This document shows positions 1 to 12,433 of a stretch of 58,246 nucleotides of DNA, piece after piece. Both the position numbers and the translations under genes were made by a program. Position 1 is the stretch's first letter. The number at the start of each line of letters is the position of its first letter. Origin of the DNA: Mnemiopsis leidyi (Eukaryota > Ctenophora > Tentaculata > Lobata > Bolinopsidae); NCBI GenBank assembly GCA_000226015.1, contig JH154498.1:80882-139127 (forward strand). The letters are read 5' to 3'. Under the pieces are notes generated by a model. That model was not told the DNA's origin. It ran no database searches and saw only the letters and a program-made list of their open reading frames with translations.

Positions 1-452
1 AATAAATATGATGATGTCATAGAAAAATTTTTAGGATTTATAGGATTTTTTTTGAAAATTTTTGATTTCTTTTGAAAATTTTTATCAGAATTTTACAAAA
101 TCAGAAGGAAATTTTATCAGAAATTTTCAAGTAAAGTTCAGATTCTGAAATCTGGTGAAATACTGTGATTTCACTGACTTTGTATAAAAAATTTCAAAAA
201 TGACTGCAAAAGACCAAAAATCAAGTTTTTTGACATTAAGGGGGGGGGTTCCAACTGTGATGATGTCATTATGGTAATTTTCCTCTGACATTTAGGGGGG
301 TTTTGTCATGATAACGAATGATGACGGACTAGGGGGGAGGGGGTAAATTACCGAAAATTTGCTGACGTCATATGTGAACGACCCCTTAGATTAAAAATTA
401 ACTCTTGACTGCAATTCATCAATTGCTCAATCAAGAGTTTTTTTTTGTAATT
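1..452. other. AT-rich flank with G-runs downstream of TMC
   Basis: This is the non-coding 3' flank of the TMC gene. It holds T-rich imperfect repeats built on GAAAATTTTT and TTATCAGAA (about 50-140) and several G-runs (241-249, 295-301, 332-346). These alternate with TGATGTCAT and TGACGTCAT words at 12-19, 251-259 and 364-371. The alternation looks like a degenerate dispersed repeat. I see no coding exon here. Confidence 0.4.
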
Positions 453-2828
453 TCAATTGCTCAAGCTAGAACTTCTTTCACTTTCAAGGATCTCGTTTCT
501 TCTCGGAGATTTCTTTGATAGTTTGGCCAACAAAAACGCCTTGTCTTTCTGTTCCCACTTAATCCTCTCCTCCAGCAACTTTATCTTGACGTTTTTAGAG
601 GATCCCGCACACTTGTAGTAGTACAAAATCAGGGAGAAAACTACAATGATGATAATGGTGGCGGTTATGGACTTGAGTGTCATGATTATGTAATCCTGCA
701 CTACTCCCAAAGGTGCGGTTATGTCCTGGAACAGATCACTGAAACTTGACTGTCCACGAAATGGCGTGCAGTATTGGGACGGCGCAAAGTTGCTGACAAC
801 TATACCGTAAAATGCAAAGATGGCCACCAGGGAAAGGAGGAAAAGAGCATTGACAACGTTTACTGTTTGACTGGTCAGGATCATGGTTCGGGTCTGGTAA
901 CCCATGGCAACCCACCTTTTAATGTAGAATACGATAACGGTCTCAAAGACCGCAACAATCGTCATTAGTGGAGCAATGGGGAAGAGAGACCATACAATCA
1001 TTTGCTTGTAGCACAGGTCAAGAATCTCTTCTGTTATGTCAAATGTTATGAAGTTTATTTTAAACAATTCCCTTAGGGCCACACTGAAAACTTTCTTGAG
1101 CGCAGTGTAAACCCAGAAAATAAGATGGTGGATTATCCAGAGTTGGTAAATCTTTGCCGCTAGATGGTTTTCCCAGCAGTTGAAATCAGAGATAGTTTGC
1201 ATGTTTGCCAGATACTCAGGATCGGGAGGCGAAGCGCTGGACTTAACTTCCTGATACATAAGGAAGAGAAGAGTGCAGATAGTTGCTAGTTTCATGACCA
1301 GGGATCTCATCATCGTTATAACAACTCTGTTACTGTCCAGTTTGTAGAACTCCATAGCACCAAGGAATTTAAAAAACAGCGGGTAGACTGTGTTCCCCAC
1401 CGCCATGATAATAGAGGCGGAGTATGTGCTCCAGATTTGCTGCAGTTTCTCGTAAACCATAGAGGTGTCTTCCTGCGTGGCGCGGATCATGTTACATGTC
1501 TCCGTTACAATCAACTCGTCCAACAGTCCGCCGTGCACAATCAGAACCCAGAAAAACACTCCCATCGCTCCTAAGCAGAGAAAGTTGGTAAATACTCTCC
1601 AACTTCCAACGCAGAGATCTTCAAACACACTCCGACGTTGAGCCCGCTGTGCGTCCTTGGCTAGCTGCTCCTTAAGGGACTTGTTCAAAGTTACTCGTTT
1701 CAACACGGACGAGTTTTCGGTCTTGATACTGAAGTCCCATCCGTTGAATATCAGATCCGAGTAAGGTTTGAAACCGACGGTCTCCACAGCAGACCGGTTA
1801 AAAAGAGTGGACACGTTACTGCTGATAACAACGAGAGAGAGAATGAAGTAAGCAATGACGACACCAGTGTACAGATAGGCTAGGTCGAGTGTCCAGACTT
1901 TTCCTTGTGGGTACCAGCCGATAAAGACCGGGGTGTTCTCCATCCACCCTGTACCTGGGGGGAGGGGTGTTAGTTGAGGGTTAACAAAATACACAAAATA
2001 CTTGGCGTACTTTTTTACTCAGATCTAGAATGTTGCCTATACAGTTATTGTATATCAGAGCTGGTACAAAATGTCATTAATCAACTAAAATATGTGTAAT
2101 GTGTACAAACAGTAACCTGTAAAAAACTGAATGATGGAGTTTAAAGCCCGTGATGCCTTTGTATTTCCCTGAACTATATTAGTAGGATAACAACGAGAGT
2201 CCCTGTTGTAAATTGTAGTATCGTTACTTTCACTCTTGACAAACGCAGAGGGAGACACTATCAACACCAGCCCCAGCACCATGCATATCAAGTTTATCTT
2301 CAGCAACCAGACCAGAGCCTTGAAGTAGGTTGAGATGTGCGAGCCCAGGTAGCCTTGTATCCTGCCGATGGGATCTCCCCAGATCTCACAGCTGCACGTG
2401 CAGTGGCACGCGCCGCGGAACGTCCACCTAACGCTCTCACCACACGAAACAAACGCAGCTTTCACCCCTGATATCACCCAGTGAAACAGCCGGTGACAAC
2501 AACACCACCGTTTTCTCCTTCTCGCTCTCTCTTTCTTCTTCTCCTCTCTCAACTCAAGAATCTGTTCGCTGAGCGGTTTTCTTCGCCTGTTGAGCGTGCT
2601 GGGATTGTCTCTGCAACTTGGCAGTGTTTTGTTGGCCTCCACCCGACGTCTCGTCATCACACGCCTCTGCTCGTCTGGTGACGTCATAAGTTCCTGTGCT
2701 GAAGATGTCACATCACGTGCAGTAGGGGACGTGGTCACTGTTAAAAGTTCCGCATCCTCCGTGACGTCTAGGTAGGCTGAGGAGCGTTCTGCCGCCACCG
2801 TGGGATTCGGCAATATTCGACACTGCAT
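453..2828 (-). CDS. Transmembrane channel-like (TMC) protein
   Basis: A multi-pass membrane protein of the TMC family, whose vertebrate members TMC1/2 form the hair-cell mechanotransduction pore. Two exons are seen: 2828-2117 and 1954-453. The intron has CAG|GTTACT as donor and a C-rich tract plus CAG|GTACAG as acceptor. The join restores FFTGTGWMENTPVF and gives 738 codons with stop. The N-terminal ~130 residues are charged and rich in Thr/Ser/Arg. A Cys-rich stretch follows, then the first hydrophobic segment (about LLKINLICMVLGLVLIV). Exon 2 carries about eight further hydrophobic segments and the family hallmark CWENHLAAKIYQL. The last ~60 residues are a charged cytosolic tail. The start is uncertain: the ATG at 2828 lies in CTATGCAG, which could instead be a splice acceptor with an earlier exon upstream. 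I cannot assign a TMC subtype. Confidence 0.86.
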
Positions 2829-5310
2829 AGCAAGGTAGAACAAGATCAGTTATGCGAAAAGTTAAATTGTGTGAATTGAAATAATGCGAATTGTAGCTAC
2901 GTATTTAAATATTGAAGATTCAGCAAGCACAATTGCAATACAATTACTATAATCGACATTTTTAATGAACGCGCCGAGTTTAAAACTCTAACGTTGTTAA
3001 AATCCGTTTGGATGAAGTGCAACTCTGCAAAGCTAAATTGGCGCCAAAAAAGATGTCGACTGTAAAAGAAGTAAAATGTAAAAACGAAGGCCTAGCGGGT
3101 TTGCCACGAACGAATGTCCGCCGGATAAACTGCCTATAAAACTGCTTAAACTATTTACCGACAAGCACTACAAAATCAAATGTTAACCTATAAAAAATCA
3201 CGTACGTACAGCTAACTTAAAAGCTACAACACGAACAAGAGCTCACAGGCTACACTGTTTAAACTAAAATGTGTTACAATTACGTTCACTACCAAGGAAA
3301 ATCACAACTTTCACGACACACACACAGAGACAACGACTACATGTTAGAACTTGACACCAGCGAAATGAAGATCCCATTAGATTTGTTGCTCTGCGTGTAA
3401 AGAGTGTACAAAATATGTGCCTTACATCACCTACTGTTAATGTTATGACTTGTGTAGGTGTCTGAGGTAAAGAGATCAAGTGATTATGCCTTATTTGTAC
3501 CCACACCTGGAGCAGCTTATACTATACCTACACTTTAGATGACATCTTCTAAATGTGATATGATGTAAATTCATACCGGTCCAGTACCATGGCTACGATT
3601 GTAGGGTTGGAACAATATACTGGCAAACATCACACACATGATATAACATATGCGGTTTTCACACTGAAAATGGGTCAATTTTATTTATAGCAAATTCGAT
3701 TACTGGACACGACAATCGGACAAACAGTATACAATGCGCGGGTACGACCGTCATACAAAAACTTTGGGAAAGTATTAAGAACAAGACCGGCACAAATTAG
3801 AACAGTCCCTTTACGTTCACTAAAATTGTATGTGCAACATGTGTTCTTTCAGAGATTGGTCTCCACAACACAACACTATAAAGTGATGGTACAACTTAGA
3901 AAATGCAACAAGACAAAGCCCTACAAACGTGAACTGCAAAGAACTGCAGCTTAACAGTAACACACTAGCTTGAAAGCAATACACGATGTACTTGTATTCT
4001 ACTGCAGTATAACTAAACGATAAACGCGCAAAACACGGTGTCTAATTTCCGCAATCACCTGGAGAATGTAAAATATGCTAACCTTCAGTCTTTATTTCTA
4101 AGTCGAGTCCTGCAATGACTGTGCTCTGTGTCCAAGCAACCAATTAGCGACTGTACTGAATCTATATTGGGTCGATTTTCTGTAGAAAAGTAATGACTTA
4201 TGTGCATAAGTTATGACTTATGTGCCACATATTCGAGCTAATCGGGAATTGAAAACAATAAATTTTGACACTGAAAACAGACAAAAACTTGCTGGAATCC
4301 GCTATATGTTATACTGCAGATGCCTCTCAGAATTTGCAAAGAAGGCGCAAGGAACTATATTGCTACTAAATGTACCCATAGTGTAAAAGCGAAGTAAAAT
4401 CCGTAGAGAGTGATGATACAGCTGCAAGATTACACTAAAAGTGACATGGTCGCTTCGTAGCGTTGAAATTACCGAGGTCTTTCATCACGTTGGACAGCTC
4501 CAGCCAGTCCGCATTAATCACCTCCATAATTACCTCGATAATTACACTCATTATAATGGTAATCTGGATCAGTGTTTACCGATTACTTTACAAAATACAG
4601 GTGTTCCTGGAAAAACTCGTCCAAGAACGTCATATCATTATCACCAAAATGATAGCATTGAGGAAGTCTCTCTCAAATACAGGAGGAAACATGGAATACA
4701 GCCATGGGGCACTCTCGAAAAAGTAAGGAAATAGATCTTATTAACGACTAATTTAAGTATTTGTTTTCCAGACTTACCGTAAAATTCTACTGATATCCAC
4801 TCAGTATGAAGTTTCAAGTGGGGAGAGAACCTTTGGATCTCAGCACTGTACGACAGTAGGACGATAAAGTACAATTCAGTTTCTGGTCCTCTCAGGCAAG
4901 ACGGATCCCTGTTTGGAATTGTCAGGTGTTGTTATTAACAGTGTCAGTGCACACTTTTCAACAAGTAATCATTGAAATTCTCAAAGTGTGCGTGCAGCTA
5001 GATGCGATGTACTTGCACGTGGGACGATTGCTTGAGCGTGGTCAATATGAGATCATGCTCTATATAGCTGCATGGAGACAGTAAACGTCTTGATTTACTT
5101 CAGATCATGTACTATGATCCATACACTCGCCTATAACGCCTACAACTCCTAAGAACTAGCTATGGTGTAGAAAGTGTTTCAAATATTCCACGGATCTTGA
5201 CTGGATGTGGTTTCGCTGGTTCGTGTCATATAATAGCTGCTTTCATGTAAAACTCGACTCCAAAAATAAACATGGCGATTTGATAGATGTAAATTGTTGT
5301 AGTTAATTTA
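2829..5310. other. No supported gene
   Basis: There is no ORF here with good splice sites and protein-like composition on both ends. Two weak exon candidates overlap on opposite strands at 4461-4907. On the + strand, 4461-4728 encodes a hydrophobic segment (LITSIITSIITLIIMVIWI) followed by a basic tail and ends at AAA|GTAAGG. On the - strand, 4907-4780 is open between CAAACAG and ACG|GTAAGT. At most one is real, and I support neither. Confidence 0.35.
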
Positions 5311-5500
5311 TTATGGTCTACCAATGATTTTAGAATCAAGTTCGATTATTATCCACTAAGATTTATCCTTACGAATCAAGTTCGATTATTATCCAATAAG
5401 TTTTATCTTCTAGAATCAAGTTCGATTGTTATCCAGTAAGACCTATCTTATTGGATGTTATAAATCGAACTTGATTCTTAAAACCACTGTTAGACCATAA
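5311..5500. mobile_element. Foldback (MITE-like) element with internal tandem repeats
   Basis: The ends form a ~36-bp imperfect terminal inverted repeat. The left end starts TTATGGTCTACCAATG; the right end read in reverse starts TTATGGTCTAACAGTG. Both run into AATCAAGTTCGAT. Inside, the end-derived unit AGAATCAAGTTCGATT is repeated three times in tandem at about 50-bp spacing (5331, 5378, 5414), facing a single inverted copy at 5464-5480. There is no ORF and no clear target-site duplication. The small size, terminal repeats and lack of coding capacity fit a non-autonomous DNA transposon or foldback element. Confidence 0.6.
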
Positions 5501-8054
5501 CGATTATATTATAACGCAACTAAAACTTCGAATTTAAACTAATTCACTTTGCATGGCCCTCACAACGTAAAAACAAAGTTCAACATTCTAAAACTTGTTA
5601 TTCAAGATGCATATAAAAGTAATTAGGAGTGCCTCGTGGCCAACCAAGTCTAATCAATTATACAACATTTCGTGGGATATAATTTCGCTCCAAATGCAGG
5701 AGTCTGCTTGAGATTTATCAACTTGGTCGAATTTACTCGCGCTCAACCGTCGTGGTTACGTGAGTTAAAACTCCAGAAAACTGATGAGGTAAAGTGGGAT
5801 AGCGATGTGATGAGTGTTTTGCAGATTTGTTGAGAATTCGACCGAGTAACGCGGCAACTTGTGTATACTGTTGCATTCATTAGAATATCTTGCGTTGCTA
5901 TATCATTTAATTGACCAGCATGATAGCTGCTTTATCGCTGGTATGATATATTTTAACTGACATTGAACCCGTTGAATGAAAAGAAGCAGAGCTATTCTTT
6001 CTCTAAATCATTTCATTCAATTGTAATTCCGGTGCTTATTAAGATCTCTTTCTGGCGATCGTTTCTGTTGCGAATTACTTGGTCGAAATCTCTGGGACTT
6101 CACCATTTTGGAGCTCTTATACCTAAAGTTCACAATAGGTTGGTAGGTTTTTTATTTGATATTCTGCAATCTCATGCATAGGTTATATTTCCCTAATAGT
6201 TTAGAGCTGTACAGCTCAGTGTCATACAATTGTTAATGCTTCGATAAACTAAGGACTCTTAAAGTTTTTCCAAAAACCGTTTCGACGTTTTACTTTTTGG
6301 GATGAACTTAAGAAGAATTTAGTTGCTAGATGATACTTTATTTGGCCAATTTAACGCTTATATTGTATTGTCTTACGAGGCTAGGACTTACACACCTCCA
6401 TGTTCATGTTCTTTGGCAACCAATCTTTGATTGTCCCCAAACAAATACTGACTAGAAATAAAAGAGACCTAAAGTCTTGGTATGTTCACTTTGCAGCATG
6501 ATACTTAAAGTCCAGTTTATCATAAATCTATTAGTATTGAGCAGAAGCCGTCAGTTTCGAAAATCAGGCCGAAACAGACAACAGTTATAAGCACGTTCGA
6601 ATAAGTCCCATGTTGCACAAATCCTGCCGTCTGTGACAATATTAAATATTTGTTTTTAAGAAAATGTCCACGCGATTGTTTGTTTTCAATAGGGCGGATC
6701 GGAGTCTTCTCTAAATTTTAAAATTAAGTTCATAAACAACTTCTTTAATAATGTCGAGGAGGCATTGTGACGCCTATAGATCGATCTCTTATCGCACTTC
6801 GCCGCTTCACGTTCAATCCAACACAGAACTGCCGTTAAAAACTTAAACTTAAAGAGATCACACAAGATCCGCCAGAAGCCCGCACTAAGCACGTCTTTAA
6901 AAAGGAAGAAGTATGAAACGGCCTCCATCTGAATATGCCATTATTTCCAGAATTGCAGAGATACAGCGACATATCAGCATAATCGACATCGATCAGCGCA
7001 GGAACACCTCACTGATCTCTATATCCCCTATTTCTTCCTCTAAATCAGCAGATCAGGAGAGAAGGAATCCAAATCTTCCTGTAATCTCGGTAAGTGGGGT
7101 GGACCGGAGGGTGTGACACTTGGTTTTGTACCACTATAATCTTAACCAGCTCTATTTAAAATATAGGAGCATCGTGTCACGTGACCTTCTCTACAGCGCA
7201 ATGAGTCCACCGCTTGCTTGTCAGTTTCTGTGTTTCACTGCAGGCTGCCGTTTGTTTACTGTTTTGTCGCGATTATCGTGTCTCTCGAGAGAGGCTTGAT
7301 TGCCGATGTTAAGAAGATTTATCGGATTTATTACTCTCCTAGTCTCCGCTAATAGTGTTTGTTGATCTAACGGCTGCCACCTTGTCCCTTCTCGTGCTAG
7401 ATCACGTGGTTTGCACCGAGAGGGTTCTCAATGAATATAACTCTTGAGGACAGAGTGAAGTTTAGAAGTGTCGATTGTTAATCATCATTCTCGACAAGCA
7501 CTTTCAAGTATTAGCTGAATTGCTGAGTAATCGTTTGAGAATTACTTTGCTTCTTGGTCCCACAACATATTTTCTTGAAGGGACCGCACTGCTTATACAA
7601 AGGAAAGTATCGAGAAATGTCATTTCTTCACTTGTCGTGTTTTGTGTGCGAGCTCTGCCGGTTTGAAGTGAAAATAACATTTTAGAAATGGTAAGTTCAC
7701 ATATTATAAACGTTTTGTTTCTTCTCATCTAGATCAATATAAATATGAAAAACTAAAAATGACAAGAGTAACTTATAACTTAATATAACCAAACAATGTA
7801 TAAATAAAAGTACCTGGTACCATATTATTTAATGCTAATTTCCATGACTTGACGAATTACTAAATAAACTCACACATGCCTTTGAGTTATGTTTGTTGTC
7901 ATGACCATGCTGGCATAATCATGATGAATATCATATTGTTATCGTAATTCATCTTAAATCAAATTTGATGATTAATCTTTCTGAGCAGTCGTTTAGGTTG
8001 GTCTTACTCATATCGCCAAATGTGAAATTCAAAAATTTAGCGTTCGATGGCAGC

Positions 8055-8160
8055 GAGAATTCTTCGGGAGGAATCGGAAATTTCTACAAATTTCTACAAC
8101 ACGCTTCTTGGTATTGATTGGTCGTATCTATAACATGCTCATTGGAAAAACTATGTCACA
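8055..8160 (+). repeat. Dispersed repeat, copy 1
   Basis: This stretch shares ordered blocks with 46236-46380. Both have AATTCTT, then GGAGGAATCGGAAA (GGAGGAGTCGGAAAA in the other copy), then ATTGGTCGTATCT and CATTGG. The inner core also appears on the opposite strand at 47400-47445. This is probably a short non-autonomous element; there is no ORF. Confidence 0.5.
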
Positions 8161-8465
8161 TCAATTTATAAAGTCGACTCAGCTACCAAGAATGCAAAGG
8201 TACAGTTAACAGTAATGAACCCGCTTGACTCATGAACATATAATATCTTCTATTCTAATTCTCAAGCTGGCAAAAAAGCGACTTGTACATATAGAATTAA
8301 GAATATGTGAAATAACGATACATTGTATGCAAGTTGTTTACAAATCAAGAAAATGAAGATACGCGATATGTATACACATATCAGGTGACGTCAGAGAGAA
8401 CACCTTATCGCTCGTGCAGATAATCTATAACTTCTACTTTTGTGACTGAGATGTCTTGATGGGCG

Positions 8466-8515
8466 AAGTAACTCGATAGGCCGTATATACGTGTATACGG
8501 TCTATCAAGTTACTT
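8466..8515. repeat. 22-bp inverted repeat, 6-bp loop
   Basis: The arm at 8466-8487 (AAGTAACTCGATAGGCCGTA then TA) pairs with 8494-8515 at 20 of 22 positions across a TACGTG spacer. It would form a near-perfect hairpin in DNA or RNA. No gene is assigned next to it. Confidence 0.7.
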
Positions 8516-9362
8516 TGCTTATTAATAGGGAGCATGCAGGTATACTTATATACTGATACAGTATAAACTGCACGTGTGCATAAAGTTTTAGAGTCTTGGT
8601 ACGTTTGCGATTGTGATCTGTATTCTCTGCCTCTGCACTGACTAAAACATGGTGCAAATTTAATTTCGGGTTGTAAATTTCTTGAATAATTTCTTGGACT
8701 GGTCACCTGCGTTAACTGACATCATTTGTTCATGTTCCTGATATTTGCTCTGAAATCTAGTGGTGTTAGTCGTTACCCTAGCATCTTATGCTCTATAATA
8801 ACTGCAATTTATCAATATTAGCAGGTGGATTTGAATTGAATTCGTGAGAAGACGACACGTTTCAGTTTCACATGAATAATGCACAAATAAAACAACTTTA
8901 TGTAGGCCTGAAAATTCATAACTGACATTGTACTTAAAGTATAGTAAACACCGACATGCGGCGCTCATAGTTCAAACCTATCTTTAGTCCATCCACCAGC
9001 CACCTTTACACATAGTGACAGATGTTCAGGTTTAGGTCTAATCTTAACCATGCTAGAATCAGGATGAATCACTTTATTCCTTATAGGCTAACGTTGTTCA
9101 TTGCTTACTGTTGACTGCATTGAGCGTCCCATTTTATTGAACTTAGACAATTTAACCTATTCTTTCTTTTGATGTCCTCAGGTGTCTTTCATAGCTTCGC
9201 ACTCTAGATTGTTTACTATAAGATAATAGACCAGAATGTTTATCATAATCGAGGTGGTCTACTAGAACTAGACTATAATGTAGCAGCCTTTCTATCTTAA
9301 AGTCCTAGAACTTCTGTCTCCTTTTATCGCACTTCTAACACTCCTCTCTTTTCTCCCCAAGA

Positions 9363-12023
9363 ATGAGTGTTGGTCAGGAAGCGAGTCTAAGTTTTGAAGA
9401 GTTGCTGGAAACCAGTAGACTCTCCAAGTCCTACCTTACCTTGGACGAAGAAAACAGTCTGATGAAGAAGATAATCTTGGTGTGGGGACTGCCCGGTCCT
9501 CAAGCCAGTAGTGTCGCCACTGCTCTTGTTGGTAGGTTCAGTACAGCTCGACGACGATATTCGAAAATTCACTTAATTTAATTTGTTTGGGTCGATAAAG
9601 TTTTAACTTCAAGGATATTTAAAACTTTCGGTTACAAATGATATAGATAATGCGAAATAATGATGTTAAGAAATGGAAGTAACAATCCATGGAAGTTACA
9701 ATCCATTTACATTCAATAAAACGTAAGCTAGAAGCTATAATAACTATAAGCAAACATGTTTATATTTATAACATCTTGATTTGATCCATATACTAATGTA
9801 CTAATACTATCACCAACCAGGTAACCCACTATTTAATGTCCGCGGGATCTTCAACAAGGAGTGTCCCGAAGTTGCTCGTTTTCAGGAGATGGGAGTCCAA
9901 GCAGAGGTGGTGGAGATCAGCGACAAGTAAAACTTCTGCTATATTCTCTGTGATAATATCAGAACATGATACTCTAGGACATAGTATTCATGCTAGAACT
10001 TAAGGTTTATATCACTTTGATTTAGAGAGTATTGAGAAAAAGACAGGTATATCGTTCTTTTTGGGCAGGTAAGAGTAGCCGTAATAAGGATAGCAAATTC
10101 AGAGAACACAATCCTTGTCTCTAATCCGGTAATTTCAGAGGACCGATACCGATAATGAAGCTGAAGAACGTGTTCAGAGACGTGTACGGCGTGTTCATAG
10201 TTACCAACGATATCGAGCCTCTTCTAGCAATGCGCAGAGAAATGGAGGTACACTAGCACAGTCTTAACACCAGCTTTAACATTACTTTTTAAAACTGTAT
10301 TCCTACTCCACCCACCTTAATCAATTATAGTTGTAGACAATGACCAGAAACACTTCGATACTGAGTTAAAACCTTTGTAATTACATTTCTGCTTGAGCAG
10401 GTGTTAATTGTGTGGTAATTATATCCGTCTGTATGTATTAAGATATCCTCAAATAGTATGTACCCGCAATCAACCGCATCTCTTAAAAAATCACGCAAGA
10501 TTTAAATAGTTCCCCAAAATTTTCATTTAGACTGATCTTGTAAAGACTAGACATAACGTTCAGTTAAGGAGGCTTTGTCAAAATTAATAATTTGTTCAGG
10601 TGGGAGTAAAATTAGCAGAGATGTGTGAGAGACACAAAATCAAACACGTGATCTACTCTGCTGTCGACTTCGTGTTCAGGATCACCGGGAATAGGTATCT
10701 GAGATGGGTCAATATTCACCACTCTTAGTCTAATTACTACTTTCACGAATAACGAAATACAAATGTGGGCTTTTAGTTCGATTGTTTAGTTGTAGTTGTA
10801 CTTCCATTGTTAAAGTTGTACTTCAAAGGTGTAGACTCCTACAAATTGGCCGATAACAAAACCTTGTGTGGCAGATGTTCGAGATATGACGGTAAAGGGG
10901 AGATAGAGTACCAGATGAAAGGTATGGGACTGCCCCTGACGGTCCTGAAACTTCCTCTGTCATACGACTACCTGGTTAACACTCTCATACCTACCCGACA
11001 GGGCAGGTACTCTTTTCTATAAACAAACAAGTGTCAGCTCTAGTGCATCTCAACGCAACTTTGAATTGAAATTATATATCCGAAGTTGGTAGGATTAATG
11101 ATTAAGATGCAATGATTTGAATACAATATAAATTGACAAAACTTGTGAATTTTTTCAGCGACTACGTTTTTACGGGGATTGTCGACAGTAAACTGGACTT
11201 CGACGTCATGAACTACTCTGATATAGGTATCTTCATTCTCCAACATTTTCTGTACCTAGTTTAAACTGGTAGACCACGCTGGAAGTCATCGCCAATCCGT
11301 ACACCTTAATTCTTAAAGAAATAAACCAAAACGGCATGGTTTTATTTTGAGTTGTAGTTTGACGAATGTTCACATGTCATGGAATTCTGGGCTGCTGGTC
11401 GATAATATTTGACCAATACTGCCCTAATTTCAGGACCTGTTGTAAAGTTAGCATTCGAAAGGCCGAACATATTTATCGGGAAGACGATAGGTTTGACAGT
11501 GGATAGGATAGATATAAACAAGTTTGTTCAGCAAATTCGGGAGGTATTTAAGGAGACCAAGTTAACATGGCGTTATGAACAGGTTTGCTTATTTGGAGGT
11601 TCAATTTTCAGCTTTTGTGTGTTTTGAATTCTGCGTTCTGAATGTACACGGAAATGAACTAAGAAGCTTGAAAACCCGCTGTATTAAATGTACTAATGTA
11701 CTATGTCAGTGATGTATATAATGTACTTATGTACTATGTCAGCGATGTATCAAATGTACTAATGTACTATGTCAGTGATGTATATTGTATAATCAGTATC
11801 AGTATCGAATCCCTCCCTGCAGTTGTCCTGGAAAGAATACCAGCGGGACAAGAAGAACAACCGCGAACTGGCGACCCTTCTGGACTTCCACTGCAACTAC
11901 GCACCTCTGCGAGACGTTCGGACAATGCAAGCACTAAATCCAAATGTTCAAACTTTCTCAGAGTACATCAGTGCCAACCAGAAACGGCTGACAAAACTTT
12001 TTAAGCTTGTAATTACCACGTGA
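9363..12023 (+). CDS. NmrA-like NAD(P)-binding protein
   Basis: A NmrA-family atypical short-chain dehydrogenase-like protein (NMRAL1/HSCARG type). In animals these sense NADPH/NADP levels rather than act as clear enzymes. Eight exons: 9363-9531, 9821-9926, 10139-10247, 10600-10694 (or to about 10709), ~10811-11006, 11159-11226, 11434-11582, 11823-12023. The Rossmann start reads KIILVWGLPGPQASSVATAL. GVFIVTND, HVIYSAVD, YDGKGEIE and MGLPLTVLKLPLSYDYLV follow in family order. Two points are open. The exon 4/5 join is unclear, because the obvious donor AATAG|GTATCT gives the wrong phase; TGG|GTCAAT joined to AAAG|TTGTAC keeps frame. The glycine motif is GxxGxxA rather than GxxGxxG. It is convergent with the secreted cluster. 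Transcription upstream of 9363 is unknown. Confidence 0.85.
11690..11790 (+). repeat. 33-bp minisatellite, 3 copies, in intron 7 of the NmrA-like gene
   Basis: The word CTATGTCAG recurs at 11701, 11734 and 11767, an exact 33-bp period. The unit also contains ATGTACTAATGTA and GATGTAT. The array is purely intronic. Confidence 0.85.
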
Positions 12024-12433
12024 AAAAAGAATTGTAGCGACGTACGGGTGCGAGACGCGAGTTTGTTAGTTTTTGCAAATTATAGAGAGATGATTGGTCA
12101 TGCAGACGAGGATCATGAAGAGAGGAACCTCCTGGTCGACATAATAACCTGAGCTGAGTGGGTACCATGAAAGCCGATATAGTTATACTGAAGCTGAAAT
12201 TTAGATGATACACAACGTTGAATTTGATGATCATGATCAGAGATTGACTGCTATTGTGCTGCATGTCGAACATTGGATTTGATATTGTTTGTCGACCTGC
12301 TAACTTCGAAGAAAAGAGCTAAGAAGGAAATAATTTGATACTTTTGTAATCTAGTTCACTGCCAAAAAATATATCTGTTTGAAATATACGAATATCTCTA
12401 TTTGAAATATACAAGTTTTAAGTTTATGGAATG

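Larger units (their letters stand above)
5501..9362. other. Mostly non-coding; one weak first-exon candidate
   Basis: The only coding-like piece is 6913-7089 (+). It opens with ATG, encodes 59 residues beginning MKRPPSEYAIISRIAEIQRH, and ends at a consensus donor TCG|GTAAGT in phase 0. I find no downstream exon in a matching phase; the NmrA-like gene at 9363 does not join it in frame. A minimal ATG|GTAAGT motif lies at 7688-7696. The rest is AT-rich and contains a hairpin (8466-8515) and one copy of a dispersed repeat (8055-8160), both listed separately. Confidence 0.3.

Noticed and set aside
453-968. Open frame on the + strand (774-968) inside the TMC exon
   Set aside because: It lies antisense to a well-supported TMC exon, has no splice context and no protein-like features.
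4461-4907. Hydrophobic + strand exon candidate and overlapping - strand exon candidate
   Set aside because: They are mutually exclusive, have only one good splice site each and no partner exons or recognisable family.
5311-5500. CRISPR-like spaced repeats
   Set aside because: There are only three copies, the spacers are similar to each other, one copy is inverted, and the host is eukaryotic; a foldback element explains it.
6913-7089. Possible first exon MKRPPSEY... as the start of the NmrA-like gene
   Set aside because: Its phase-0 donor does not match the acceptor frame before 9363, where an ATG already opens the Rossmann domain.
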